A DNA stretch of 64,000 nt. It comes from Anas platyrhynchos (taxonomy: Eukaryota > Chordata > Aves > Anseriformes > Anatidae). Below are positions 23,701 through 36,559 of this stretch, in pieces (within the stretch, counting starts at the first letter, position 1; each line of letters begins with the position of its first letter). Below the pieces are notes generated by a model. The model did no database searches. It had not been told where the DNA came from and was given only the letters and a program-made list of their open reading frames with translations. The position numbers and the translations under genes were made by a program. The stretch spans positions 43,980,501 to 44,044,500 of the forward strand of contig NC_092587.1 of NCBI RefSeq assembly GCF_047663525.1, read 5' to 3'.

Positions 23701-26211
23701 ATGCTCCGTTGGTGTTAGGGGTGGTCTGGTAACCGCATTTTGCTGGGGCCAGGAGCGTAACCAAGCCAGAGGTACACTCTGGATTTTTGACCCAAGACCA
23801 ACATGGATGTATGAGTACAGGGAGGGGGAAATCAGAAGGCTTGCTCCAGCGCTTCAGTGCAATGGGGGGGTTGCTTGGTGCTGGAGGTGAGCACAGCGAG
23901 GGCCACAACTCTGCCTGTGCCTTTCTCCTGCAACTATCAGCCAGGGGCAACCCTGCAGCAGCCAGTGCTGCTTCCTGGGGGGGTATGCAGGCAGGGGAGG
24001 TCAGGCTGGGGGTTATCTTTGCTTGCTATAAACAGTAGAGATGGTGCTGATAATTAGCTGATAGCTGTAATGCTTCTCCTTGTCAGTGGTGCCAGCGCTC
24101 AGTCCCATGCTCAAGAGTGCTCTCCTGCCCTCCCTCCCAAACGAGGGGTGGTAAATGGGGGCCTGGTGTGTGGGTGAGGTGTGTGAGCAGAGCCCTGCGT
24201 GGCATGGAGCAGTGCTGTGACGGCAATGGGGACAGCCACGGGTCAGGACAGCTGTGCATGGGCAGGCTCAATCTCTCCTGAACCTCCAAAACATATATAT
24301 TGATAAACATGTCTGTGTGTGTATGTGTATAACTGCATGGATTTGTTCACCTATATAGGTCATGTACAAGTAGGGGCCTCCAGACCCAACGTTTGCAGCT
24401 ATTAGTCAGCTTCTGCTGTCACAGAACTTGCCAATGCAAACACAGCCACAGGGCAAACATTTGCAGACCAAGGCTTTAAGTCTGCTAGGATCAGAGCTTT
24501 GTTAGCTTCAGAAAGAGATACTTTCTTTTGTAGGCACATGCCTAAATATATCTAACACTGCATTAAGAAGACGACAGCCTTGATAAAAGAGCTAATTGGT
24601 TAAGTTGTCCATATAAATCTGGGCAGGCTTACAATTCCCTAGCCACTTTGAGGGGACGGTTGATTTATGATGAATGGAGAAGTAACATCATTATTCCTCC
24701 ATTTTCATCAATCACCATGGCAAAGGGTGCATGAGCAGCTATTGTGCTTGCGGTAGCAAATTCTCAGCTTTGCGAGGCTGCCCAAAGGCAACGGGACAAG
24801 GGAAGAAGATGGTGGCTCCTGGCTCGCATTATCCCTCTTGCTGTAATTACAATACTACCTCTTTTATAATAGCACTCTGAGCAGTGGCTCTCTTCTCTGA
24901 CAGCATTTCAGCCACACCGAGCTAAAAAAGAAATGCATCTCTTTTAACAGGACCATAAGGAGCTTTGGATGTATAACGTCTCTATAAAATTGCTTGGCAA
25001 CTTGATTTATGGGAGCAGGATCAGTGATAAAAGTGACTTCTCTGACAGTAATGGATGAAACACTTCCAGTCTAGCTGCTCTGTCTCTGCTCGGTGCCTAT
25101 GCCAGCAGCAGGCTGGTTTTGTCAGCTCATTCATAATCTCTCTGCTTTTCTCTGAGTTTTCTCTCTTGTTGCACAAGACAGGTTTTGGCTATGCCTTTTT
25201 CCTAGTCTTCTGCGGGAGCCACTGCAAAATATGGGTCAGTGCAAATGCTGCTTGATTTCTAGCGCAGCGTTTGTCTGAGTCCACACCCAGGTGAGAGTTG
25301 GGTGCATGCTGCTCCCCTACCCCTCGTTTCTGTCCACACCTCAGTTTCTATGGGGAGAAACTTGAGTGAACGGGGTGGAAGGAGGCACACTCTTCTGAGG
25401 CTGAGTGCAGAGTCTGGCTGATAGTCTGGCTCTAGGTCCTGGGTTAGCTTCAGGCGTATCTTTCATGCTATCCAGATATTTGAGTTCAGGAACCTGAATT
25501 TTAGGTGGTGATTTTTCAAAAGTACAAATGGAAGTGGAACATCCCAGAAACAACATCTTGAATGATACCACTGGTATTTAAGTACTTCAGCATCCTTGAG
25601 GACTTAGATTCTCATGCATGTGGGTCAACTCAGTGGCATGCACCGAGCATGTGATTCAGGCCAGTGCCTCCTGTTTTACGTCCCCTGCAGCCTGGCCTGC
25701 AGTCTGGACTTAAAAATGCAGTGGCCCTTCTACTTCAGGGTCCTATGAGCTGATGCATCTGGACATCTTAGGCTGCAAACCCCTCACCAACCCCACTGAC
25801 TCTGTGTGATCAAGACCCAAGAGTGAGAGGTACAGAAAAGCAGTTCCTTGGCCATGTGCTGCAGTGCCCTGACCTGCATCATGGCTCAGGTGTCACGGTG
25901 GTGTTGGAAGTGCAGTGTGGCACTGGCAGTGTGACCTGACACCGGGGCTGCCTGTGTTGAGACACTAAAGCACAGTCCCACTCTACGTGGGCAGCTGTAC
26001 CACCCTGTCTGTGTTGAACCTGGAAGCTCAGTGGGTTTGAGCCTCGTCCGTGCCTGGAGCACTGGGGGGGGGTTGCTTGGTCTGCATGAGGTGCGTGGTG
26101 GGGAGGTGCCATCCGTACATACTTCTGTTATCCCAAGGGAAAACAGAGAAACATTGCCATGGCAACTATTCTCTCTTGAGTATTTTTCCAGAGCTTTCCA
26201 AGCCACCAGTC

Positions 26212-26232
26212 TTTTTTTTTTTTTTTTTTTTT
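26212..26232. repeat. poly-T tract (21 T)
   Basis: Uninterrupted T run followed by a CT-rich stretch. Seen directly. Confidence 0.85.
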
Positions 26233-27661
26233 CTTTCTTTTTTAATATCCCTAATGTTTAATTTAAGGCCTTTCTTAATTGGCGTCTGAAGAACCAATTG
26301 CAGTGTCTTCTGCTATTAGACAAAGAGTTCAGTCACCTTCCCACACGACCGATGAAGTACAAGACTAACAGAATTAAATGTTGCTCTTAGTACGAGAGGA
26401 GAGGATCTGAAATTTGACATGCATCATACTCAAACAAATGAGACAAATGAAACCTTTTACCCAAAGCGAAGTACTGAAATAAAAGGTAGTGTACGGCGTG
26501 ACAATTTTGGACACACATTTCTGCTGGCAGATCTTTCTAGCTGTTTAATCACTGACTGCAGAGTTTCTCAATTCTCTTTATGAGTCATCTTTGCAAGGGA
26601 ACATCTTTCCAAATCATCATGTGCTGGCTCATTGAAATGTCTTCCATGAACTGTAGTATTATTTAGCAAGGGTACTCAAAAGAGGATGGCAGTTAGGATT
26701 GCACTGCACTGGTGTTTATATGGGGTAATTGAGTTCATGTAAATCAACATTTTTCATTCTCCATTACCTTGCCTCTACCTGCACACTGGTACCTGTGCAT
26801 GGGAAACCCCGGAGGAGCAAAAATCCTGTGAAGATGTAGGAGAGCAAGGATTGTGCTGTCTCAGGGGAAAGGTGGTGTAAGGCTGGGCTGGATGGACGTA
26901 GCTCTTCGGGTGCCCCATAACTTGTGTGCCTACCCCCTCCAGACAGGGTTTATGCTGTGATGGGTGCAGCACACCCTGCCTTGGATAGGCCAGTCTCCTC
27001 CCTTTGTTCCAGGGAACAAAGATCTCCCTGGAAATCCCCAAAACAACTCCACTCCTGCTGTGTTGCCATCTGTTTTGTGCAAGACTTTGGTACACGCCTT
27101 CGTGGAGAGCCCTGCTCTTCCTGCCCCAGGGAGGGGAAAGCAGCAACCATGATTTTATGAGATACTGTGTGTTGGGAACCTGGCCTGAAACACCCTGCAG
27201 CTGGGAACCCAACCAGCTGATTTCAAAACGATGAGGGACATCCTGTGGATTTAGGGGTGTTAATGGGGAAGCAGGCCTATGTAACTGGAAAATGCAGTTA
27301 TGGTTTCAAGCATATGGAGCACCCAGGGGTGGTTGTGTTCCTCCCAGGTGTATTTTTTGCTCTGACTGTGTGTAATCCTCTACCTCCAAACCTTAACTTC
27401 AGGTTAGGCAGTGCCCTGTTTCCCACTTCACTCTTTGTGGCCCTCTCTAGGTGCAGGTGGTTTCAGCTTTTTAACAGTTGCACAGGAGCTGTGTCTGAGA
27501 TCTGTCTGGATCCAGGAATGAAGCCCAGATCTTGAACCCGGGGAGTCATCTGGCTGAAGACAGCTCTCCACAGAGTTGTTTTTTTAACCAGAGGTGTGGG
27601 TTCATTTATATGCATTGCAATGGTGCTGTCTCTGGAAAACAACAAAGGAGAAAAATACAAG

Positions 27662-27665
<4 letters not shown>

Positions 27666-27710
<45 letters not shown>
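27666..27710. repeat. (TA)n dinucleotide microsatellite
   Basis: About 22 perfect TA units. Likely polymorphic. Confidence 0.95.
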
Positions 27711-27713
<3 letters not shown>

Positions 27714-30267
27714 CTGTTGTATATGATTTAAGTTTTGGCTTTTAAAATTTTGTTTATTTTGAATGGAAGCCCAGAATGCACAGAACGTTGCAAAAATTGC
27801 ATAGACACAAACAGGGATTTTTATTCCACCTTTCAAGTTACTCCTGCTCCTGATGGTAAGGCAATAGCATTTGAAAATGCTCTGGATGTTTTTCCTTTCC
27901 CTGGAAAGAAATATCTGAAAATAATAATCCTGAAGGAAAAGTGGAAGCAGCTGCTTTCAAATTACTGAAAGCTGCAAGATGCAACCAGGCACACCAAGGA
28001 GGTGGGCAGCTGCCACCCACCAGAGGGTCTCCTTGAGACTGCAGCTGCTTGTCCTGGGAGATGCAGGAACGGGGAGGAATGGGGTCTCTCCAGACAGCCC
28101 TGGTGTGGAGGCAAACACAATCACTTTCCAAAATCCTGCAATCAACAAATCCATTTATCATAAATAGCCAATGCACAGCCTACTGTTATGACAAACTCTT
28201 CTGGAACAAATCCAGCACCAGAATTATGACGAGCTAAAAATGATGTCTATTCCCATGGCTATAGACAGAGAGCTGCTACTCAGCAACAAATGTAACACCA
28301 AGTGCCGTAAAAATAGCCCCTCTGGAATTATTCAATGCTGGGGAGTTGTCATTTCAGAGGGGTAAAAATGGATCCATTTTGTCACAAAATATGCATAATA
28401 TGTATTCACAGTCTTATAAATAGCATTTATAAAATTATGTGTGTAATTTTATCTTAAATTGATGCTGAGCAAACAGACAAAACAATCAACAAGAACTTAG
28501 CCCACAACTTTTGTTCTAGGGAAAAATTTCAGTTGCTTGTAACACCTTAGATAACTTCAACAATTTTGTCTTAGAAATGCAGATGACAAAAGTGACCTTT
28601 CCTTCTCCCTGCCCCTTCTTTCTTTCTTTAGGACAGTTTTAGGAAAAAAAAATATCTTGGTGTCCCAGATTTTGCAAGTGAAGTCACAGATGTGATGGAA
28701 ATTCAGTTGCTGAAATGGGTCTCTGAGCCAGAATTGGGGTCAGTAGCTGGGATATAGCTTGAACTGGCTCTTAAAGGAGCATTTGGGATGGTGCTCTTCA
28801 GCTTCCTCTATCATTGCTCTCCTTCCTGATCCAGGTCATTCGTCTCACTGCCTGTGCAGCACTGATGTAGGGACAAAGCACTGGTGCTGGTGGGTGAAGA
28901 AGGTGAGGAGAGGTACAAGTCTGACTCCTTGGAGGCTGCTCAGCATCTTTTCTTTCCAACTTGTTGGCTTTGCTGAAAGGCAGCAGATGCAAGTGTAGAG
29001 GCTTCCCTGCTGCCCTGCCTCAGGCTTTCCTTCCTGCCATCTATCTCAGAGCCCTGCTGAGGATCCTTCTTATCTCTAGAGGTGGTCACATCACATAGTG
29101 GCCAAAGCCATAGGGAGGAGAAGGAGTTGGGAGTGGGGAAGAAGACTTCCAGGGGAAAAAATACTGGAACACTGGAGCCATAGTGCTTCATTCGTTCACT
29201 CTCTCATATCTGTATAGATATGAAAGATTTATCTACATGTATCATAAGCAGCCTGATGCCAGTATCTAAGTGGCGGTTTACTCTGGGAGAGATAGCCACA
29301 GCTGTCACCAGTGGGACAACCTCTGCCTGTGGGGTTGGCATCGGTGTTGCTGAGGAGCATCGGGCAGTTGTCCCCTGTTGGTAATCAGTCTCCTCTGCAG
29401 CCTTTCAGAGCCTGCAAGAAGCAGGAGGCACATACCTGCAGTCTCCCTCCTCCAGCTCCATGCCAGATGGCCATAGGGACCTTCAGGCCATAGGGGAGCT
29501 GCAGGGTGGGGAGCAGGGCGCACACACTGGGAGTTTCACCCCCCCAGGACACTGTGCCTCAGAGTGGTGTTTGTGGTTGTGGCGTCTCCTGATACAGTGC
29601 CTGAATGGGTGCAGTTATGCTGTGCTGACCAGGGGGGGATAGGGCAGTTTAAAAGCAAGTTGCAGTGACTGAGAGAGGAGAATAAAATGGGTCCCCAGAA
29701 CAGTGCAGCTGCACAAGACGGCAGCTTTGCTAAACTTGGAAGTAATTTAAATTGTAATGCTTTTCTTTAGAAATCACCACTAAAAAGCACTTCTAATGAA
29801 ATGTGATGTTTTTCTTTGAAAAAAAAAAATAAAATCTTAGAATTCCACATTTCAAAAAAAAAAGGATTTTCAGATGAATCCACAAAATTCAATAAATATT
29901 TTCTGGGGAAAATGACATCCCTCTTACCATTTTACTGAAATTATCAAGTGGTTGCTAGGACAACTTTCCAATAGCACTGGGGTTCACATTTCTGCTTCTT
30001 GAAGGGTCAGGAAGGTCTTGGTCAGAGGAATCATGGAATAGACAAAAATGTCAGAACAGCGCTTTGATGTTTTCCCACCTCTTGCTAAATCAAGAAATAT
30101 TGCCTGCTAATGTGATAAAAAGGCGTGAGGCTAGCAGGGGATTTATGCCCTCCTGGAGACATGGTGTGCTAGCTCTCCTCCAAGTTCTCTCATGCTATTT
30201 CCATGGCAACTCCATATAATGATAACTCCCACTGATTTTCTTCTTTTATCTGTTATTTTGGTCCCAG

Positions 30268-30329
30268 ATAGTGACGGAGCTGAGGAATACATTCCTTTCA
30301 CACCATTTGATGCCCATCACCAGCCTAAA
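30268..30329 (+). pseudogene. GPRC5D: isolated GPRC5D third exon (relic or orphan)
   Basis: The 62-bp open exon follows a long pyrimidine tract and GTCCCAG and ends AAA|GTAAAT. Read in phase 1 it gives (D)SDGAEEYIPFTPFDAHHQPK. From memory, human GPRC5D exon 3 encodes DSDGAEEDVALTSYGTPIQPQ, so the first seven residues are identical and exon length and phases are the same. The equivalent GPRC5A exon in this window (41246-41298) also enters in phase 1 and leaves in phase 0. Strand and position, between HEBP1 and GPRC5A and on the HEBP1 strand, are those of mammalian GPRC5D. No seven-helix exon is visible upstream, so the gene is probably dead or incomplete here. It could still be part of a non-coding transcript. 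Confidence 0.62.
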
Positions 30330-30339
30330 GTAAATAATG

Positions 30340-33300
30340 TCCCCATTCTTCAGACCTTTAGGAAGTGCAGTTAGTTCACAGCACTTTGGGGAATTCACCT
30401 GCAGAGCTGGACAGAGCTGAGGCAGGAAAATCAGTGCTACAGATGCTCAGAGAAAGCTGCAGGGTGAACACTCACTGTCAGCACAAGGTGACAGGAGCAC
30501 ATCCTGCTCCTGGCCTTCTCCTCCCCTTGGCTGGGATAACAGCTGGAGGAGAAGTAGGAGGTCACGGCGCAACGGGGGACTGCATGACCTGTGTGCAAGG
30601 AGGTGCTTCTGTTCTGCCCATGGAGACAGGCTTGGAGGTACTGCCACCCCCCTCCTCCTCCCCTGCTCTCTGCTTGTGATCGCAGAGATGATCCAGCTCA
30701 CGAGACAAGGGGCAGGAGCTTCTCCCAGGCAGAGCTGCAGCCAGAGACACCCTTGACCAAGTGCCTCTGACCCGTGACTTCCTCCCTCTTACGAAATCCC
30801 TGCAGCAAGCTGCTGCTGCTGGGTGATTTTACATAGCAGAAGTGGCAGGCGTGCAGCTTGTTTTGGGAAACCTGGGCTTGCTTCATCAGGACAGTACAGG
30901 GCAAATTGTCAGGACCAGGGCAGATCGTCCACTGGGAGCCTGGAGTCCAGCTGCTAGCATGGGCTGAGCCCAGTTTCTGTGCTTGGGCCAGTCAGTGCCA
31001 GTGGCCCCTGGCCTGCCCTCCTTACTTCATGCCGTGAGAGTGCACAGGTATCTTGGCTTTCCTCATTTCTTCATGTGGAGATTCCCACTCAAGCAAGTGC
31101 TCAGTGCCAGCTGAAAGAGCGTCCTGCTTCAGGAGGGAAGCTTAAATCCCACTGATCCATGTGATGGTGGTACCCCTCCTGAGTAAGGCTGCTGCCTCAG
31201 AAAAGAGCTGTCCTACTCCGACCAGCCCTCTGCCCTGCAAACCAGCAAGAGCTTGTCTGGGGCTGTTTTAACAGTGAGGCTGATCATGCAAGAAGTGATT
31301 CGGTTCTCTGCATGTAAGGAGCCACTGGTGCGTGCATGGGAGGATGTGTGGCTGCAGGAGCTGGCGTGGATCAGCTCCTGGCTCCCCTGCAGCCACCCCT
31401 GAACTGAGGCAGGGACTGCAGGCACACACTTTTCCCCACACACCACCTCCACTGCGTGAGAGGAAAGAGGGCTCCGTGCCCTGAGTCTGTGCCCAGAGCA
31501 GCCTGGGTTTGAGTCTCTTCTCCGAGTGTCAGACAGCACCCTGGGTGTGAGGGCGAACAGCCACCTAGGCACGGTGACAATCTGCCCCTCACGTCGTGCC
31601 CTGAGCAGAGCAAACAGCATTTCCCCATCACAAGGGCATGCCAGAAGGATAAGCACGTGGAAGGTCTCATGCAGGAGCTTTGGCAATTCAATGGACACAC
31701 CAAACACACAACAGGAGCTTTACTAAATGCCAAATCTGATGTCACCAGTACAAACTCAAGCCCAGTGCCTTGTCCACATGTATTACAATGATCCCATCAA
31801 TCACAAGCAGTTCCTTATTCCCCGGGGCAGAACAGGGGTTGAAGCCATGGGGTTAAAGACAAAAGCACATCTTTGCTAAGAGGGAGGCCGTGAGGATGCA
31901 TTTCCAAACTCCCTGTATAAAATTTTAACAACATACATGCATATTTATTTCCTAGGATGTTGCTAAGACACATATACCCATAAAAATGATTCTTTCCAGC
32001 CCTACATACCCAGATGCCTCTAACATGAGAGCTAAAGCCAAAGAAACTTTTGTCAGTGATTTTAACATCAAGTATTTAACTTTTTGTCCCAGTTTCTCAC
32101 TTCAAATACATCATGATGCTTCTATTAATTTCAGTATGAGCATTTGTATGCACGGCTGGAGATGGAGCAAGCCACAAAAGCTGATTACAGTTGAAGAGTG
32201 CACTGTGAAAGAGAAATCAGGAGAGATGCTACCACGCATTTCATCTCTTTGGGTTCCTGTAAGGGAGCATATAGTTTCTTTTAGCATTTACACATTTGTT
32301 CAATGTAGGGAAATTTACTTCCACTTTTAGAATTTGCCACCAGACAATAACAGCAAATGTTATTCAAAAAAAGACAAGGTGCATAATGAAACTCGCAGAG
32401 AGGCCCTTCCTCAGTCCCACCCGTCTTGTCTCCAGGATTTGGAAAAAAAATCACTTGTAACTAGAACAAGGGCCAGACATGCTGGTAAATCTTTAGGACT
32501 ACTGTTGGATGAAAAACGTAGTGGCCACAAGATGCAAAGCGCTGATCTTGCTTGAACTCACTCTAATCATCTGAATTGGTTACAAAATGTTTCGTGATCC
32601 ATCGTCATGTGTCCTGCCTGGGTAGCTCAGCAGATATGGGGTGTGTGGCCGTGCTGGCTGGAGATGCCCTTGCCCGGCTCCAGCAGGTGGCAGAGCAGGA
32701 GCACCAAAACGGAGGTGGTTCCAGGTTTCAGGTCCTCGCATGGGCCAGGTTTCACCTGATTTCCAGGGAACACACCAAAGCACAGCAGGAGCAGGGTGGC
32801 AGGAGAGCAGCAGACCCGAGGTCATTTGGCGTAGCACGGGAAGAACCCGCAGTCCTTCCAGCAGCCTAGCAGCCACCCGTGCCTCACAGAACCCGCTGTC
32901 CATGCAATACAAGCAGGAGGAGATGCTCCCCACCACCACCCCAGAGTCAGGCTCCTCCATGTGTGATGTGGGGCAGGCTGTGCGATGTGCTCAGCTGCTG
33001 CAGTTCGCCCTCCCTGTGGGTTGTGCAGGCTCCTGGAGGGTCTCAGAGGGAAGGGGAGATGCTGTGCTTTTCTTACAGGGAGCACACACCAAGCTTGGCT
33101 GTGGTGCAGCTGCAAGGGGCTCAGCGATCGAAGCATGCCCCCAGTCCTGGCTGTGGCTCTTCCCCAACAGACCCTACCTTTTCCGGCCAAAATCTTGCCT
33201 TTCAGATCCATCTCTTGGGCCCAAAGCTGTGTGACCCAGATTGGAAGCACACTAGAAGCCTAACAGATGCTTGTTTATATTAAAGTCATGTGTCTTCTAC

Positions 33301-34610
33301 ATGCCAGGTACAAACAGATTCTGGGGCTGGGGCTGCCAAGGCAGGCCCAGATGTGGAGCTGGCCTTTCCCCGCTCTGTGCTGTGCAGCAGAGGATGTGCA
33401 AGGAGTGGCAAGGCCATCTCAAGGAAACTTCCAGATAGTGGTTAGAGCTGCTTTTCAGCCCAGATTTGCTCTTTTTTTTTTTTTTTTTTTTTTTTTTCCT
33501 GTGCACAGTGACAGCAGAAAAACTTCTTTTGATGCAGCTTGAGACTCTACTCTGAAACGGATGCAGTCTCATATGGCTGAGCATACCTTGGCCCACCAGA
33601 CTCTTCTCACAAACCAATAGCTTACCATGCTGCCAGAAACTCCCAGGTAGATCTGTCATGCTGGAAAATTTGCATGCTTTCCTCTTCTCCCTAGACCACT
33701 AAGAGAGCCAGAAATATGGGTTGATAGACTTTTCTACCCTTTCCCCTTTGAACCAGCACAAACATCCTTGCAGAAGTCACTACATCTTCTTTTGAGGTGA
33801 CCTGCATTTAAAAGTTGGGCATTTAATCCTGACTCTGCCAAGGTGTCATCTGACAGAAAGCATTTGCCATCTGGCACCCAGAAGATTGGACATAGCAAGG
33901 GGAACCAGAGCACATCCTTGCCATATAGTGGTGATGGTGGCTGCGGGGCAGGGGGAGAAGTGACTTGGACAGCTTGTGTTATCTACAAACAGCACCTTGC
34001 AATGTTATCCACCTGCTGCCTCTCTGTGTAACAAAGCTGTCCTGTATGCATTGCTGCCATCTGTCACCAGCTCTGCTGCTGGAGACCTCCTCTCTGGCTG
34101 ACCCGCCCAGGCAGAATTTGGCAGCCTCCATCTGAGAGGCTGCATGGCACGGGGAGAGGAGCTGTGAGCCATAACCTGCCCGGACACCCAGCTTGCAGGC
34201 AGCGTGCCCTCACATACACTCGCTGCTCTGTCCTAGTGGCTGTCTGTCTCCTGTGGCCTCCTGAAGCACCATGAGTTTGTGCCCTAGGCTGTGGGGAATG
34301 ACAGTGCCCCCTTGCCCACACACACCTCACCAGAGCTGGGCAGGAGGCTCCCCAGGCAGCCGTTTCTCCCTGGCAGCTGCAGTGCAGGCAGTTAGGAAGA
34401 GGCTGGTTGAAATCAGACCAAACCGTGCCCAAAATAAAATGAGCTCAGAGAAGCTTTTTGTATTGCTGTGTAAAACAAGCTGAACGGCGCAATGGAAAAG
34501 CTTCCCTTTTAGGATGGATATATTTTGTTTTTCTTGCTGGAACATGCTGAGTCAAAGAAATGAAATCATTTCATGGGAGCAAAATTGCAAATTTTATTGA
34601 AGCTCAAAGA
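30340..34610. other. intergenic sequence right of the GPRC5D-like exon
   Basis: Contains many overlapping chance frames in GC-rich stretches at 31.2-31.7 and 32.6-33.3 kb, none with convincing protein sequence. A frame opening after an acceptor at 31955 is discussed as a weak candidate for a last GPRC5D exon. Confidence 0.45.
33472..33497. repeat. poly-T tract (26 T)
   Basis: Uninterrupted run of 26 T. Seen directly. Confidence 0.9.
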
Positions 34611-34621
34611 AAGACTGTGAT

Positions 34622-34785
34622 ATTTTATTTTATTTTATTTTATTTTATTTTATTTTATATTTTATTTTATTTTATTTTATTTTATTTTATTTTATTTTAT
34701 TTTATTTTATTTTATTTTATTTTATATTTTATTTTATTTTATTTTATTTTATTTTATTTTATTTTATTTTATTTTATTTTATTTT
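34622..34785. repeat. (TTTTA)n pentanucleotide microsatellite, about 160 bp
   Basis: Roughly 32 TTTTA units with two short TTTTATA interruptions. It stops abruptly before a CpG-dense block. Confidence 0.95.
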
Positions 34786-34824
34786 TCAAGCAGGACTCCA
34801 GCGTGTGGGCTCTGCTATGTCCTC

Positions 34825-34975
34825 CCGGAGGCAGACCCCCTCCCCCCAGCCCCGTGTCCCCCCACCCCCCGGGGCTGCGCCGCGCTCCGCGGAGCACCGG
34901 CGCCACCCAGCGGCCGCCCGCGGGACCCGGTGGGCGCTGAGAGCATCCTGCCCCCGAGCACCCCAAAGCACCAAG
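34825..34975. promoter_or_regulatory. isolated CpG-dense block
   Basis: About 150 bp of very high GC with clustered CG dinucleotides (gggctgcgccgcgctccgcg and following). Its CpG density resembles the HEBP1 promoter and is unlike the sequence around it. An ATG-initiated frame crosses it (34817-35209) and an AAG|GTCAGG donor-like site sits at its right end, so it could be a first exon or a promoter. No gene can be assigned. Confidence 0.4.
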
Positions 34976-36009
34976 GTCAGGCAGGGGCAGGAGCTGCGGT
35001 GGGCTCTGCCTGGGCAGGCAGGTGGTGAGATGAAGGAAACAGCAGACACCGCTGTGTGTTGGAGACAGGGTGTTCTTTTTTGGACTCCTGAATATTCCAT
35101 TAGAGAACAAGATGCCCGTTTTGTAAGCCACAGCCTTTGCTTTCTCCTCAAATACACCTGTTGCTGGTTTAATGGGAGAAACTCCTCAGCCAGGTGGAGC
35201 CCCAGATGATGGCAGGAAGGCACTCAGCCCCTCCACACAAGGCCAGCCTGGCCAACCCAAATTGCAGCTCCTGCCTGCACTTCAGAAAAAAACTTTAGCA
35301 GAAAACAGTGCTCCTTGTAGCAAGTGTGGTGTTCCACTTGTCACCATAGTGAAGGCAAAGCAAACACCACTTTCCCTCAAAAGGTTGGCCAGGAGACACA
35401 GCATGTTGACTTTAAGGGAGGGCGAAGATCCCATGTAGGATGCAGCTTGGTACAGAAGGCTGAGTGTGCCGCAAGTGGGGAAAATGGACAGGACCAGTGC
35501 CAGGTCCATATGGGGAACCAGGGCTCCTGGAGCGGGGCAGGGACCTCCCTCTCCCCAGGGGAGAGTTCCCATTGTTGTGTGACAGAGGGAGGGCACAGAT
35601 CCAAGGACGGCAGCTGGTCACCAGCATCTCACCAACCCCAGCCTGGGCAGTGACGCTGACCAGCTGGTACCCAAGGGCTGTGCTTGTTGAGGCTGAGGGC
35701 ACCTCTGCTCTGCCTACAGAGCCCCCAGGAAGCTGGAAAGTATCAGCAGGGGCTGTTGGGCTTCCTTCTGTGGGGCTGCCCACTGGGAGAGCTGCCTGCA
35801 GCCCTTGGTTCACGAATAGCCTTGGTTGCTGTTTTTGGCTCCTGTACACGTGCCTTAGAGATGAAACCTCAGGACTGCATCATCACTCCTATTTATAGCC
35901 ACACAAGTTCCTCCAGGGCAAAGGGATTAACTGGTTCTGGGGAAAATTAATCTGAAGAAGGCATTGCCCAGCATCGTGCACTCAGTGTAGGCTGAGCACA
36001 TACCAGGCT

Positions 36010-36540
36010 GCATGAGTAACGGTGAAGTCAGCAGGGTGAGGGAATTGGTTCTTCCCCTTCACATAGCACTTGTGGGGATGTACCTGTAGTACTGTGCTCA
36101 GTTTTGGCCTCTCACTGCAGCAGAAAGATTGATCAAGCTGAGTAAGTCTTGCAGGGGGACCACTGAGGTATCGGGGGCTGGCTGGAGCCATCACCAGGAG
36201 GAGAGACTGAGGGAGCTGCTCAGCCTCAGAGAAAAAAGGCAAAGGGGCATCCTGCTGCTGCTGGCTATTTAGCAGATGGGGGCTATAGAGAAGATGGAAC
36301 CAGACTTTTCTTAGAGGTTCACAGTGAAAGGACAAGGGGTGACAGATACAAGCTGCAACAAGTGAAATTATGTTTAGAAACAAGGAAAAAAAGCCCCAAT
36401 GAGTGATCAAGTCTCCATCCTTATAGATATTCAGAGCTTACTTAGACAAGGCCCTGACACCCTGGGCTAGCTCTGAAGTAAGCCCTGATAAAGGCAGAAG
36501 CTGGACTGGACCCCTCCAGAGATCCCATCTGATCCCATCA
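36010..36540 (+). mobile_element. CR1 LINE fragment (plus orientation)
   Basis: Diverged CR1 body and 3' part. Recognisable blocks are 'gatggaaccagacttttcttagaggttcacagtgaaaggacaaggg', 'acaagctgcaacaagtgaaatt', and then 'ggactggacccctccagagatccc'. The terminal octamer-type tail is missing. Confidence 0.8.
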
Positions 36541-36559
36541 GAGAAATGTCTGCTCAGAT

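Larger units (their letters stand above)
20790..30240. other. intergenic region between HEBP1 and the GPRC5D-like exon
   Basis: I searched both strands for the large single exon that encodes the seven helices of GPRC5 receptors and found none, intact or clearly broken. The short open frames overlap on both strands. Simple repeats are listed separately. The left part may be extended HEBP1 3' UTR. Confidence 0.5.

Noticed and set aside
27735-27968. Frame with a CTERCKNC cluster next to a GTAAGG donor-like site
   Set aside because: Starts right after the TA microsatellite, has no convincing acceptor or partner exon in phase, and matches nothing I know.
32641-33234. 197-codon plus-strand frame
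   Set aside because: Overlapped by frames on the opposite strand and in other frames; repetitive Gly/Ser/Arg content and no exon signals.
34560-34940. 126-codon frame of Ile/Leu/Phe/Tyr repeats
   Set aside because: Translation of the TTTTA microsatellite.
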